Positions 15,917 to 21,602 of a DNA stretch of 21,672 bases are shown here, piece after piece. The notes under the pieces were generated by a model. That model did no database searches. It had not been told where the DNA came from and saw only the letters and a list, made by a program, of their open reading frames with translations. The DNA is taken from assembly GCA_052035645.1 (NCBI GenBank), contig JBPOHK010000165.1:1-21672 (forward strand). The letters are read 5' to 3'. The position numbers and the translations under genes are program-made. How positions within the stretch are numbered: position 1 is the stretch's first letter; each line of letters starts with the position of its first letter. Source of the stretch: RPQJ01 sp052035645 (GTDB lineage: Bacteria > Pseudomonadota > Gammaproteobacteria > Steroidobacterales > Steroidobacteraceae).

Positions 15917-16062
15917 TTCCCGTGTTTGACGCGCCGGAAGGGCGGTGCTCTAGTGCGCGCCATGGGTCCCAGGGATCGAGGCCTCGTGGCAATCCGGGCG
16001 CCCGCGCTGGCTGCGGTGCAGCATCGTCGTTTGTGGGTGTGTTTAGCCGATACGGCCAAGTG

Positions 16063-16117
16063 CTGTCGGCCGAAAACCTGCGCCCATAAAATCTGTCGGC
16101 CTAATTGGTAGTTAGAT
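16063..16117 (+). other. attI-like core at the left edge of the cassette array
   Basis: GTTAGAT (16111-16117) is the first GTTRRRY of the array. The core CTAATTGGTAGTTAG (16101-16115) has CTAA, 7 nt, TTAG, the same layout as the class 1 attI core (CTAA-AACAAAG-TTAG, recalled from memory). No RYYYAAC partner is found in the preceding 140 bp, so it is not the end of an attC. CTGTCGGCC occurs at 16063-16071 and again at 16093-16101, possibly comparable to the accessory direct repeats of attI. TAAAAT at 16087-16092 could be the -10 of a cassette promoter, but the -35 is weak. No integrase gene lies beside it. Confidence 0.5.
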
Positions 16118-16181
16118 GGCAAGCAACCCTCACCATCATGGTTTCAATCCCGCGTCGCGCAAGGCGGATACGGTCAGGTAG

Positions 16182-16397
16182 ATGCCCATAGACCTTCTTG
16201 GGGAGATCGGCACTCTCGATCCTTGGCTGTGGCGAGGCTGGAGATGGCTCTTCTCGAGAGAATATCGTGTGCGTCGGCTCGCGGTCTGGAAGCAATCGAC
16301 ACCCTGGTATGCCGCTGCGGACATAGGGTTGTCGCTAATCGTGATGGTTTTGGAGATGGCTGCACTGGTCTGGATAGTCCTCGCGGTGTTGCGTTGA
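16182..16397 (+). CDS. Cassette 1: small membrane protein of unknown function
   Basis: The 71-aa protein is Trp-rich at the N-terminus (DPWLWRGWRWLFSREYRVRRLAVWKQ) and has one membrane helix at about residues 46-70 (AADIGLSLIVMVLEMAALVWIVLAVL), so it is a small single-pass inner-membrane protein with a basic, amphipathic front half. It begins 71 bp into the cassette. AGG lies close to the ATG (3 nt), which is a poor Shine-Dalgarno. An overlapping frame (16223-16462) looks like a shadow. No family was recognised. Confidence 0.55.
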   Translation: MPIDLLGEIGTLDPWLWRGWRWLFSREYRVRRLAVWKQSTPWYAAADIGLSLIVMVLEMAALVWIVLAVLR

Positions 16398-16471
16398 AGA
16401 CGCAACGAACCTTCCGCGAGAAGAGAAGTCCGGTCCAACGTGGCACGAGGATCATGAAGTGAACAAGAGCC

Positions 16472-16577
16472 ATCTAACAACGCGCTGTACCGGGACGCGC
16501 CTTGTCTGTCACGTCCTTTGCAGCCGTGGCAAAGGCCGCGCCAGCCTGCGGCGCGCCGGTAAGCGCGAGCGTTACGC
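16472..16577 (+). other. attC of cassette 1
   Basis: R'' ATCTAAC (16472-16478) and R' GTTACGC (16571-16577) bracket a 106-bp imperfect palindrome. ACGCGCT-G-TACCGG on the left pairs with CCGGTA-AGCGCG on the right, leaving an unpaired G as in true attC sites. The top of the stem has a 7-bp hairpin (CCTTTGC 16515-16521, GCAAAGG 16529-16535). R'' is the exact complement of the R' at 16111. Confidence 0.85.
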
Positions 16578-16608
16578 GCAATTTGGCTGATAGGTACGGA
16601 GGCCTTTC

Positions 16609-16971
16609 ATGTCGTGGGACCGCAAGGAAGTGGCGAACCTGCTCATGGTTGGCGCCGGCATAATTGCTGGCATCGAAACCGCCGTATTTGGGAAGTGGGT
16701 CGATGCCCTTGTGGAGCCTGGCGCCAGAGTAGACGTCGCCCTGATGATCGCCCGCGTTGGATTTTGGAGTACCGTTGGCTTGGCGGCGGCGTGGCTCTTC
16801 TGTCGCATCTTCATGGGGCTGGATATTGCTGGCAATAAGAAGTTGAGCTGGCCTGTATCTCTTGCCACGCTTCTGGTGTACGTCGCAATCGCAACAGGCT
16901 GGGTGTTCGCTCACCGGCATTCCAGCGACCTTCAGGGGGTTCCGTATAGCACCTCGTTGCAGCGGCCGTGA
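16609..16971 (+). CDS. Cassette 2: three-helix membrane protein of unknown function
   Basis: The 120-aa protein has three hydrophobic segments: NLLMVGAGIIAGIETAVFG (about 10-28), VALMIARVGFWSTVGLAAAWLFCRIFMGL (about 43-71) and WPVSLATLLVYVAIATGWVFA (about 81-101). A short hydrophilic tail follows. GGAGG lies 7 nt before the ATG, the best Shine-Dalgarno in the array, so this gene can be translated without help from upstream. The TGA stop overlaps the degenerate R'' of its attC. No family was recognised. Confidence 0.75.
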   Translation: MSWDRKEVANLLMVGAGIIAGIETAVFGKWVDALVEPGARVDVALMIARVGFWSTVGLAAAWLFCRIFMGLDIAGNKKLSWPVSLATLLVYVAIATGWVFAHRHSSDLQGVPYSTSLQRP

Positions 16972-17029
16972 ACGACAAAGTGCTCACCTCGCAGCGCTGG
17001 CGTGCGGCCGCTGAACGCGGGCGTTAGCC
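16967..17029 (+). other. attC of cassette 2 (short, degenerate R'')
   Basis: R' GTTAGCC is at 17023-17029. The left end is poorly conserved: CGTGAAC (16967-16973) is the best R''. An inner CAGCG/CGCTG stem is visible. The whole is about 63 bp. Confidence 0.65.
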
Positions 17030-17033
17030 GTCA

Positions 17034-17636
17034 ATGAATCGCACTCAACTCCAAGCCAAGCTTGCAGTCGCCACGGCAAACCGCTCGCTTGTTCGAATCA
17101 CCCGCAGGGTCGAGTCCGGCGCAGCTGACGGATACGTCGTCAAGTCGAGCGAAAAATGGCTACTGTTGCTCCTTGTCGGAGACGGTGTCTCCTATGAAGG
17201 CTTTCAAGCCTTTCGTCTCCAAGATGTAGCGGCGCTGGTAGTGCCGTCGCCTCGCGAGGCGTTCTATGAAGCGGTTCTGCGCAAGCGCGGGTTGCGGCGC
17301 CCACGGACGCCGAGGCTGGATCTCTCTTCAACGAGAGAGCTCATCTGTTCGGCTGGAAAACGCTTTCCGCTCATCACCATTCACCGCGAGAAGGCGGATC
17401 CCGATGCCTGTCACATTGGGCAGGTAGTCTCTGCCTCCTCTGCATCGGCGTCGATCCTGGAGGTAACCCCGGACGCCACATGGGACGAAAGCCCCAACAA
17501 CTATCGCATCGCGCAAATAACGCGAGTCGATTTCGGTGGCCCCTACGAAGATGCTCTCGCTCTCATCGCGATGACGCCTAGCCCCTCCGTCAAGGGGACG
17601 TCCCGCAAGCGGGCCGCCCATTACGTCGAACGTTAG
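17034..17636 (+). CDS. Cassette 3: conserved cytoplasmic protein of unknown function
   Basis: The 200-aa soluble protein has no signal peptide or membrane helix. Its ATG sits 4 nt after R' (17023-17029) with no Shine-Dalgarno of its own. The N-terminal half (about 15-70: DGYVVKSSEKWLLLLLVGDGVSYEGFQAFRLQDVAAL) looks like a small beta-barrel. The C-terminal half (LDLSSTRELICSAGKRFPLITIHREKADPDACHIGQV ... NYRIAQITRVDFGGPYEDALALIA) resembles, from memory, unnamed hypothetical proteins in other genomes. The last 20 or so residues are encoded by the attC itself, and the stop TAG is within R'. Function unknown. Confidence 0.75.
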   Translation: MNRTQLQAKLAVATANRSLVRITRRVESGAADGYVVKSSEKWLLLLLVGDGVSYEGFQAFRLQDVAALVVPSPREAFYEAVLRKRGLRRPRTPRLDLSSTRELICSAGKRFPLITIHREKADPDACHIGQVVSASSASASILEVTPDATWDESPNNYRIAQITRVDFGGPYEDALALIAMTPSPSVKGTSRKRAAHYVER

Positions 17637-17638
17637 GC
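17576..17638 (+). other. attC of cassette 3 (short type)
   Basis: GCCTAGC (17576-17582; one change from GCCTAAC) and R' GTTAGGC (17632-17638) bound a 63-bp site. The apical stem is CCCGC-AA-GCGGG, and the L' region is ACGTCGAAC. It resembles the common 60-bp attC type seen in mobile integrons and differs from the longer sites around it. Confidence 0.82.
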
Positions 17639-17661
17639 CGCAGCCGGCCCTCGCTGCCAGA

Positions 17662-17690
17662 TTGACGGGCTGTATCCAAACGGCCACAGT
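17662..17690 (+). promoter_or_regulatory. Candidate promoter of the toxin-antitoxin cassette
   Basis: TTGACG (17662-17667; 5 of 6 consensus) and CACAGT (17685-17690; 3 of 6) are 17 nt apart. Transcription would start near the GTG at 17697, making the toxin message nearly leaderless. Toxin-antitoxin cassettes usually bring their own promoter, which fits. Confidence 0.4.
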
Positions 17691-17696
17691 TGCGCT

Positions 17697-17986
17697 GTGT
17701 TCCAGATCCAGCAGACTGACGTGTTCGCAGATTGGCTCGCGCGCCTCGAAGACGCCAAAGCCAAGGCCCGAATACTCGCGCGCTTGGAATCCGTGACCCA
17801 AGGCGATCTCGGCGATACGAAAGTGGTGGGTGGGGGCGTGCGCGAACTACGAGCGCACGTCGGTCCCGGTTATCGAATCTACTTCACGCAGATTGGCCAG
17901 ATTGTGCTTCTGCTTCTCTGCGGTGGCGACAAGTCCATGCAGAAGCGCCCATCGAGCGAGCCAAGCGGCTGCTGCGTCAGACGTAA
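17697..17986 (+). pseudogene. Cassette 4: RelE/ParE-superfamily toxin (HI1419/HigB-like), frameshifted
   Basis: The frame opens at a GTG: MFQIQQTDVFADWLARLEDAKAKARILARLESVTQGDLGDTKVVGGGVRELRAHVGPGYRIYFTQIGQIVLLLLCGGDKSMQKR. This is the HI1419/Gp49-like toxin family, an mRNA-cleaving RelE-like fold. After KR (about 17948) the frame is lost. The expected tail IERAKRLLRQT and a TAA at 17984-17986 are intact in the next frame, as if one base had been deleted. In the original frame, translation runs on as unrelated sequence to 18143, through the antitoxin start. Loss of the C-terminal helix may weaken or kill the toxin. A sequencing error or programmed frameshift is also possible. Confidence 0.78.
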
Positions 17987-17998
17987 GAGGACTGAACC

Positions 17999-18280
17999 AT
18001 GGCCAAGATCAAGCCGTTCGACCCCAGTGAGTTTCTCGACGACGACGAGGTCGTTGCGGAGTACCTCTCCGCTGCCCTTGAGGATCCGAATCCCGCCGTC
18101 TTCTTCGCCGCGGTTGGACACGTCGCAAAGGCTCGCGGCATGAGCGAGATTGCGGAGCGCTCGGGTCTCGGCCGCGAGAGCCTATACAAGGCGCTGACGC
18201 CAGGCGCCAAGCCTCGTTACGACACCGTGCTGCGTGTCCTTCAAAGTCTCGGCGTAAAGCTCTCTGTGTCTGCGGCCTGA
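17999..18280 (+). CDS. Cassette 4: antitoxin (HI1420-type addiction module antidote)
   Basis: The 93-aa antitoxin partners the upstream toxin, binding it and, through its helix-turn-helix, the operon promoter. MAKIKPFDPSEFLDDDEVVAEYLSAALEDPNPAVFFAAVGHVAKARGMSEIAERSGLGRESLYKALTPG is characteristic of the HI1420 family: an acidic toxin-neutralising N-terminus, then a HTH at about 45-70, then a short dimer segment (TVLRVLQSLGVKLSV). GAGG lies 9 nt before the ATG. It starts 12 nt after the toxin's ancestral stop. The stop lies within R'' of the attC. The gene looks intact although the toxin is not. Confidence 0.88.
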   Translation: MAKIKPFDPSEFLDDDEVVAEYLSAALEDPNPAVFFAAVGHVAKARGMSEIAERSGLGRESLYKALTPGAKPRYDTVLRVLQSLGVKLSVSAA

Positions 18281-18390
18281 CAAAGCGATGGAGGGGGCGG
18301 GATGGATAATGTGCCTGCGGATCGCGCTGTGCGCGCGGCTTCGAGCCCTCAGATACACCTGAGCACGGTCGCTCGTCGGGCACGTTAGCC
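18275..18390 (+). other. attC of cassette 4
   Basis: R'' GCCTGAC (18275-18281) is one mismatch from the complement of the cassette's 5' R' GTTAGGC. R' GTTAGCC is at 18384-18390. AGCGA near the left end pairs with TCGCT near the right. About 116 bp. Confidence 0.78.
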
Positions 18391-18393
18391 GTC

Positions 18394-18660
18394 ATGTTTC
18401 AACGTCTTCGCGTTGCTGCCTACATGGCCGTCGCATGGTGCTTTATTGTCTTTGCCTATGGTCTCGCCAAATATCCAGATGCTCCGTACAAAGCGTGCAG
18501 ATCACCAGCCGGATACTGTGGAAAAGGAGGCACGATCCACACCGAGTCGGAGTACAAAGCGCAACAGACCTGGGAGAGAACGCTCTTGGTCTCGTGGCCT
18601 TTCGGCATACTGGCGGCAATCTATCTGGCCCGAACGAGGAAGGACGCAGAGCGCAAATGA
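18394..18660 (+). CDS. Cassette 5: two-helix membrane protein of unknown function
   Basis: The 88-aa protein has a basic N-terminus and helix 1 at about 8-26 (AAYMAVAWCFIVFAYGLA). A 35-residue polar loop contains two cysteines (KACRSPAGYCGKGG), and helix 2 is at about 64-82 (TLLVSWPFGILAAIYLA), with a basic tail. The positive ends suggest both termini in the cytoplasm and the cysteine loop in the periplasm, where a disulfide could form. The ATG follows R' (18384-18390) by 3 nt with no Shine-Dalgarno, as in cassette 3. Not recognised. Confidence 0.72.
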   Translation: MFQRLRVAAYMAVAWCFIVFAYGLAKYPDAPYKACRSPAGYCGKGGTIHTESEYKAQQTWERTLLVSWPFGILAAIYLARTRKDAERK

Positions 18661-18661
18661 G

Positions 18662-18787
18662 GGCTGACAACTCGCTGGAGCGGACCGTGAGTTCTCATGA
18701 GTTGGCGCGCCGAGCACGCGAGATTCACTTTGCGCGCTCGGCGCGCTGCTGGTCTCATCGTGCGGCGGCCACGCTCAATCGTTACGC
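18662..18787 (+). other. attC of cassette 5
   Basis: R'' GGCTGAC (18662-18668) is one mismatch from the complement of the 5' R' GTTAGCC. R' GTTACGC is at 18781-18787. An internal stem pairs GCGCGCCGAGCACGCG with a near-complement ending CGCTCGGCGCGC. About 126 bp. Confidence 0.75.
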
Positions 18788-18826
18788 GGCAGGTCTTCGG
18801 TCATTTTCTCATCACGGGAGCGCGAA

Positions 18827-19408
18827 TTGGTCCGTTACATTACGCGTCTGAAGACGCGGATAGGCTTTAACGTCATCTTCCTGCTTCTGCTTACGACGAG
18901 TTGGCAAGCTGCTGCGCAGAATGCTCCCGCGTACGAGCGCGCATTTCTCGACTACACCCAGGTGACGAAGCACTCCGACACTCAACGAATGTCGGAATAC
19001 ATGCATCCGGAAGCCCTCAAACGCTTTCGAGGGGTCATTGAGGTGGCGCTTCATGGTCAAAAGAAAGAAGAGGCCGCGGCAGCACTGCTGCCGTTGTTCT
19101 CTGTTTCGTCGGCGGCGGACTTCGAAAAGTTGACGGATTTGCAGGCGTACAAGCGCATGAACGACACGATCGTGAAGTCATCTCCGGAACTCGTGGAGAT
19201 GATGTCGACCTCAACATACGAGATCGTGGGTAGTTTCGTAAGGGACGATGTTGCATATGTAACTTACCGTCTTGAGGTGACCGTCCGCGGCAAGCCGATC
19301 AGTAGTCAGATCGTCCAGACACTGAAGGTTCACGATGGAAGATGGCTCTTGTTGCTGCCGTCAACCGCCGAGGGTGCTATTGCCGGAATTGAGGCGCGTT
19401 TCCATTGA
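18827..19408 (+). CDS. Cassette 6: secreted protein of unknown function
   Basis: The 193-aa protein starts at a TTG at 18827, with GGGAG about 8 nt upstream. A basic N-region and hydrophobic core (RLKTRIGFNVIFLLLLTTSWQAAAQ) make a Sec signal peptide, with cleavage likely after about residue 30. The mature part is alpha/beta (YERAFLDYTQVTKHSDTQRMSEYMHPEALKRFRGVIEVAL ... TYEIVGSFVRDDVAYVTYRLEVTVRGKPISSQIVQTLKVHDGRWLLLLP). The ending, with paired strands and a final DGRWLLLLP, recalls NTF2/SnoaL-like folds, but that is only an impression. Cysteine-free mature region. It would act in the periplasm or outside the cell. Confidence 0.72.
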   Translation: MVRYITRLKTRIGFNVIFLLLLTTSWQAAAQNAPAYERAFLDYTQVTKHSDTQRMSEYMHPEALKRFRGVIEVALHGQKKEEAAAALLPLFSVSSAADFEKLTDLQAYKRMNDTIVKSSPELVEMMSTSTYEIVGSFVRDDVAYVTYRLEVTVRGKPISSQIVQTLKVHDGRWLLLLPSTAEGAIAGIEARFH

Positions 19409-19447
19409 GGTGCCGCTAATTCTTGTGGACTTGCAGGGCGCGTCGTC

Positions 19448-19534
19448 GCCTAACATATCCTTGGAGCGGGGCGTGAGGGATTAAGTGCCAGGCTCAAACG
19501 TCGGCGCACGCGCCGCTCAACTTGGCCGTTAGGT
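19448..19534 (+). other. attC of cassette 6
   Basis: R'' GCCTAAC (19448-19454) is one mismatch from the complement of the cassette's 5' GTTACGC. R' GTTAGGT is at 19528-19534. GGAGCGG on the left pairs with CCGCTC on the right. 87 bp. Its right half (19484-19530) matches that of the cassette 9 attC at 37 of 47 positions. Confidence 0.85.
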
Positions 19535-19542
19535 GTTGCGAA

Positions 19543-19989
19543 GTGGCAGCGCTCTATCGCACGGCCGCCTCGCTCCGGGTCTTCGGGGACGACCTGGAGC
19601 CTGAAGAAGTATCTCGTCTCCTTGGCTGCGAGCCCAGCGCGTGGGAGCGCAGAGGCCAGAGAATAATTGGTGGGTTCACAGGCAACGTGCGCATCGCGAC
19701 GACTGGTTCGTGGCGCCTCAGCGCAGGCACACAGGTGCCGGGTAACCTGGACGCGCAAATAGACGAGCTACTCTCGAAAGTGTCTCAAGACCTGGGCGTT
19801 TGGAAGGATATTGCGGATCGATTCCGCGTCGACCTGTTCTGTGGGCTGTTCATGGACGGGCCAATCGAAGGCATCTCGGTGTCAGCCTCGTCATTGGCGT
19901 CTCTTGGAAGTCGGGGAATTGAGCTTGTCCTGGACATTTACGGCAGCGAATCTGGTGACACTTGGCGCATCGCTGGAGCGGATGCGTGA
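19543..19989 (+). CDS. Cassette 7: DUF4279 family protein
   Basis: The 148-aa cytoplasmic protein fits DUF4279: ASLRVFGDDLEPEEVSRLLGCEPSAWERRGQR at the N-terminus, then TGSWRLSAG and a C-terminal GIELVLDIYG. Members are small, often near cassettes, phage genes or toxin-like systems, and their function is unknown. The frame is open to a TTG at 19522, inside the attC. I chose the GTG at 19543 because the conserved domain starts soon after it. No strong Shine-Dalgarno. The TGA lies within the degenerate R'' of the next attC. Confidence 0.8.
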   Translation: MAALYRTAASLRVFGDDLEPEEVSRLLGCEPSAWERRGQRIIGGFTGNVRIATTGSWRLSAGTQVPGNLDAQIDELLSKVSQDLGVWKDIADRFRVDLFCGLFMDGPIEGISVSASSLASLGSRGIELVLDIYGSESGDTWRIAGADA

Positions 19990-20047
19990 AAGATGAAGAG
20001 CCACGCTCAGGAGCCGGCGCGCGCGTCGCTGAGCGCAAACGTTAGGC
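19984..20047 (+). other. attC of cassette 7 (short, degenerate R'')
   Basis: R' GTTAGGC is at 20041-20047. The left end is only GCGTGAA (19984-19990). GCTCAG and CTGAGC form a clear inner stem. About 64 bp, similar in layout to the cassette 2 site. Confidence 0.62.
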
Positions 20048-20071
20048 GGCACAGTGCCAACATCAGCGGTC

Positions 20072-20533
20072 ATGCCCAACTCTTCGTCAGATCCGTTCAA
20101 TCTCTGCCGCTTCGTCAGAGAACAGGAACGGCACTACGCGCAAGCGTTGAGCGAGATTCGCGCGGGTCGAAAAGAGACGCATTGGATCTGGTACGTCCTT
20201 CCACAGGTGAAGGGACTCGGATCGAGCGAGATGTCAGACTACTTCGGAATCACCGGGCCCGATGAGGCACGCGCCTACCTGGTTCACCCTGTCCTTGGAA
20301 GACGTCTCGTTGAATGCGTTGAGGTCATCTCTTCCCATGCGGACCTGCAAGCGGCGAATATCCTGGGTAGCCTCGACGCGATCAAGTACAGGTCTTGCCT
20401 CACGCTGTTCGCGTCGATAGCGGGCAGCGAATCGATCTACGCCCGAGCCTTGCAGCAATACTTCGCGGGCAAGTGGGACCAACGAACTCTCGAACTTCTT
20501 GGCCAGGGCGCCACGCCTCCGCGGCCCGGTTAG
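20072..20533 (+). CDS. Cassette 8: DUF1810 family protein
   Basis: The 153-aa soluble protein (from the ATG at 20072) matches DUF1810 closely: DPFNLCRFVREQERHYAQALSEIRAGRKETHWIWYVLPQVKGLGSSEMSDYFGITGPDEARAYLVHPVLGRRLVECVEVI...DAIKYRSCLTLFASIA. The HWIWYVLPQ and YFGI...EARAYL blocks are family hallmarks. Members are about 140-155 aa and annotated only as domain of unknown function or 'calpastatin'. An upstream GTG at 20054 would add six residues. The stop TAG is inside the next R' (20529-20535), so the gene fills the cassette. Confidence 0.88.
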   Translation: MPNSSSDPFNLCRFVREQERHYAQALSEIRAGRKETHWIWYVLPQVKGLGSSEMSDYFGITGPDEARAYLVHPVLGRRLVECVEVISSHADLQAANILGSLDAIKYRSCLTLFASIAGSESIYARALQQYFAGKWDQRTLELLGQGATPPRPG

Positions 20534-20535
20534 CT
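20529..20535 (+). other. R' box at the cassette 8/9 junction
   Basis: GTTAGCT fits a cassette boundary, but no clear RYYYAAC or long palindrome precedes it. Only a small GGCG/CGCC hairpin lies in the end of the DUF1810 gene. The attC of cassette 8 is either very degenerate or lost. Confidence 0.4.
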
Positions 20536-20549
20536 CCACGTCAGGTGTC

Positions 20550-21023
20550 ATGACCATGGGATTCCTCCACGACCTGAAGCTTCGGATTTCTCCTCCCCGG
20601 ATCGAGGATCCCGCTTTCGGCAGCTTGCTGTTCATGTACATCGCCAATGCTCCGGAGAAATCATATTGGGAAGGAGAATGGAAGTTCCCTTCGACGGGCA
20701 CGGACATCTCAATTGCCTTGCCAGGCGACGAGCAGGGGCCGGCAGCGGAGGCGCGACATTTCTATCTTGGCCTGCCCGACCGATTCGAGGCTGTTGTCGA
20801 TGCAGCTCGACCGGCGTTGCAGAAAGTGTTTCGGCGATGGCTAGGGCAGGACTTGCCGGATGACATCTTTACGGTTGTCACACTGGCGGGATTCGACGTC
20901 GAAGACTTGACGCAGCAGCCGCCCAAATGGGACATCTCGTTCGAAACGACTGGAGACAAGTGGCTTGGCATTGTTGTTCCATTTGTCGGCGACACGCCAC
21001 AGGAGCCGACGGTCGACACATGA
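20550..21023 (+). CDS. Cassette 9: conserved cytoplasmic protein of unknown function
   Basis: The 157-aa acidic soluble protein starts MTMGFLHDLKLRISPPRIEDPAFGSLLFMYIANAPEKSYWEGEWKFPSTGTDISIALPGDEQGP, then GLPDRFEAVVDAARPALQKVFRRWLGQDLPDDIF and a C-terminal PPKWDISFETTGDKWLGIVVPFVGDTP. The DPxFGxLxxM...YWEGEWxF pattern reminds me of unnamed immunity-like or cassette proteins, but I cannot name a family. The ATG at 20550 (or 20556) follows AGGTG. No signal peptide or membrane helix. Confidence 0.72.
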   Translation: MTMGFLHDLKLRISPPRIEDPAFGSLLFMYIANAPEKSYWEGEWKFPSTGTDISIALPGDEQGPAAEARHFYLGLPDRFEAVVDAARPALQKVFRRWLGQDLPDDIFTVVTLAGFDVEDLTQQPPKWDISFETTGDKWLGIVVPFVGDTPQEPTVDT

Positions 21024-21024
21024 A

Positions 21025-21112
21025 AATTGACACCTCGCTCGAGTCGGCGCGAGAAAAATATAGTGCCAGCCTCGGACGCCGGCGCGTGCGCCGCTCATCT
21101 CAACCGTTGGGC
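21025..21112 (+). other. attC of cassette 9
   Basis: R'' AATTGAC (21025-21031) is weak; R' GTTGGGC is at 21106-21112. 88 bp. GGCGC/GCGCC pairs at the top. The right half (21062-21108) is the sister of the cassette 6 site. Confidence 0.78.
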
Positions 21113-21155
21113 GTCGCAGGCCACCGTGATCGCCCGTGCCTCCTGGGGGACCTCC

Positions 21156-21572
21156 ATGCGTGATCAAGCTGTTGCATTTGCAGGCATTACTCCATACCTG
21201 CACTACGGCGACCTTCCCGCCGCCGTCGAGTGGCTCACGCGGATCTTCGGCTTCGTCGAGAAGGGTCGTTGGCAGGACGAAGCGGGAACGACGACAAACG
21301 CGGAACTGCTTGCTGGCACCACCGAAGTGTGGCTCGACGGGTCACCAGACTGGTGGGAAAGGAAGGGGCGGCGTCCTGAAGAGTGGATCGGCGTCTGGGT
21401 CGGCGATGTGGACGCCATGTACGAACGCCTCATCGGCCTGGGCGTGGAGGTAGAGAAGCCTCAGCACAAGTTCTACGGTGTTCGACTCCTGCAGGTCACC
21501 GACCCGGAGGGATACACCTGGGGCTTCATGCAGCGTGCACCATTCACTGCTCGCGCGCCCCGCCCTGCGTAG
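21156..21572 (+). CDS. Cassette 10: VOC-family (glyoxalase/bleomycin resistance-like) protein
   Basis: The 138-aa protein is a single VOC module of two beta-alpha-beta-beta-beta units: ITPYLHYGDLPAAVEWLTRIFGFVEKGRWQDEAG...AELLAGTTEVWLDGSP, then WIGVWVGDVDAMYERLIGLGVEVEKPQHKFYGVRLLQVTDPEGYTWGFMQ. The family includes glyoxalases, dioxygenases and antibiotic-binding or fosfomycin-type resistance proteins, which often occur in cassettes. Nothing here fixes the substrate. The ATG at 21156 has GGGGGA about 7 nt upstream; the frame is open further left through the attC. Confidence 0.87.
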   Translation: MRDQAVAFAGITPYLHYGDLPAAVEWLTRIFGFVEKGRWQDEAGTTTNAELLAGTTEVWLDGSPDWWERKGRRPEEWIGVWVGDVDAMYERLIGLGVEVEKPQHKFYGVRLLQVTDPEGYTWGFMQRAPFTARAPRPA

Positions 21573-21602
21573 CGGACGAAATCCGCACGACAGGTCGGCG
21601 AC

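Noticed and set aside
15874..16089. Small plus-strand open frame between gntR and the array
   Set aside because: It is Arg/Gly/Pro-rich, starts just upstream of the 20-bp palindrome and runs through it, and has no ribosome-binding site or recognisable fold.
15850..16122. Possible remnant of an integrase gene on the minus strand left of the array
   Set aside because: The translated frames show no tyrosine recombinase motif and no IntI-like segment; only short low-complexity frames are present.
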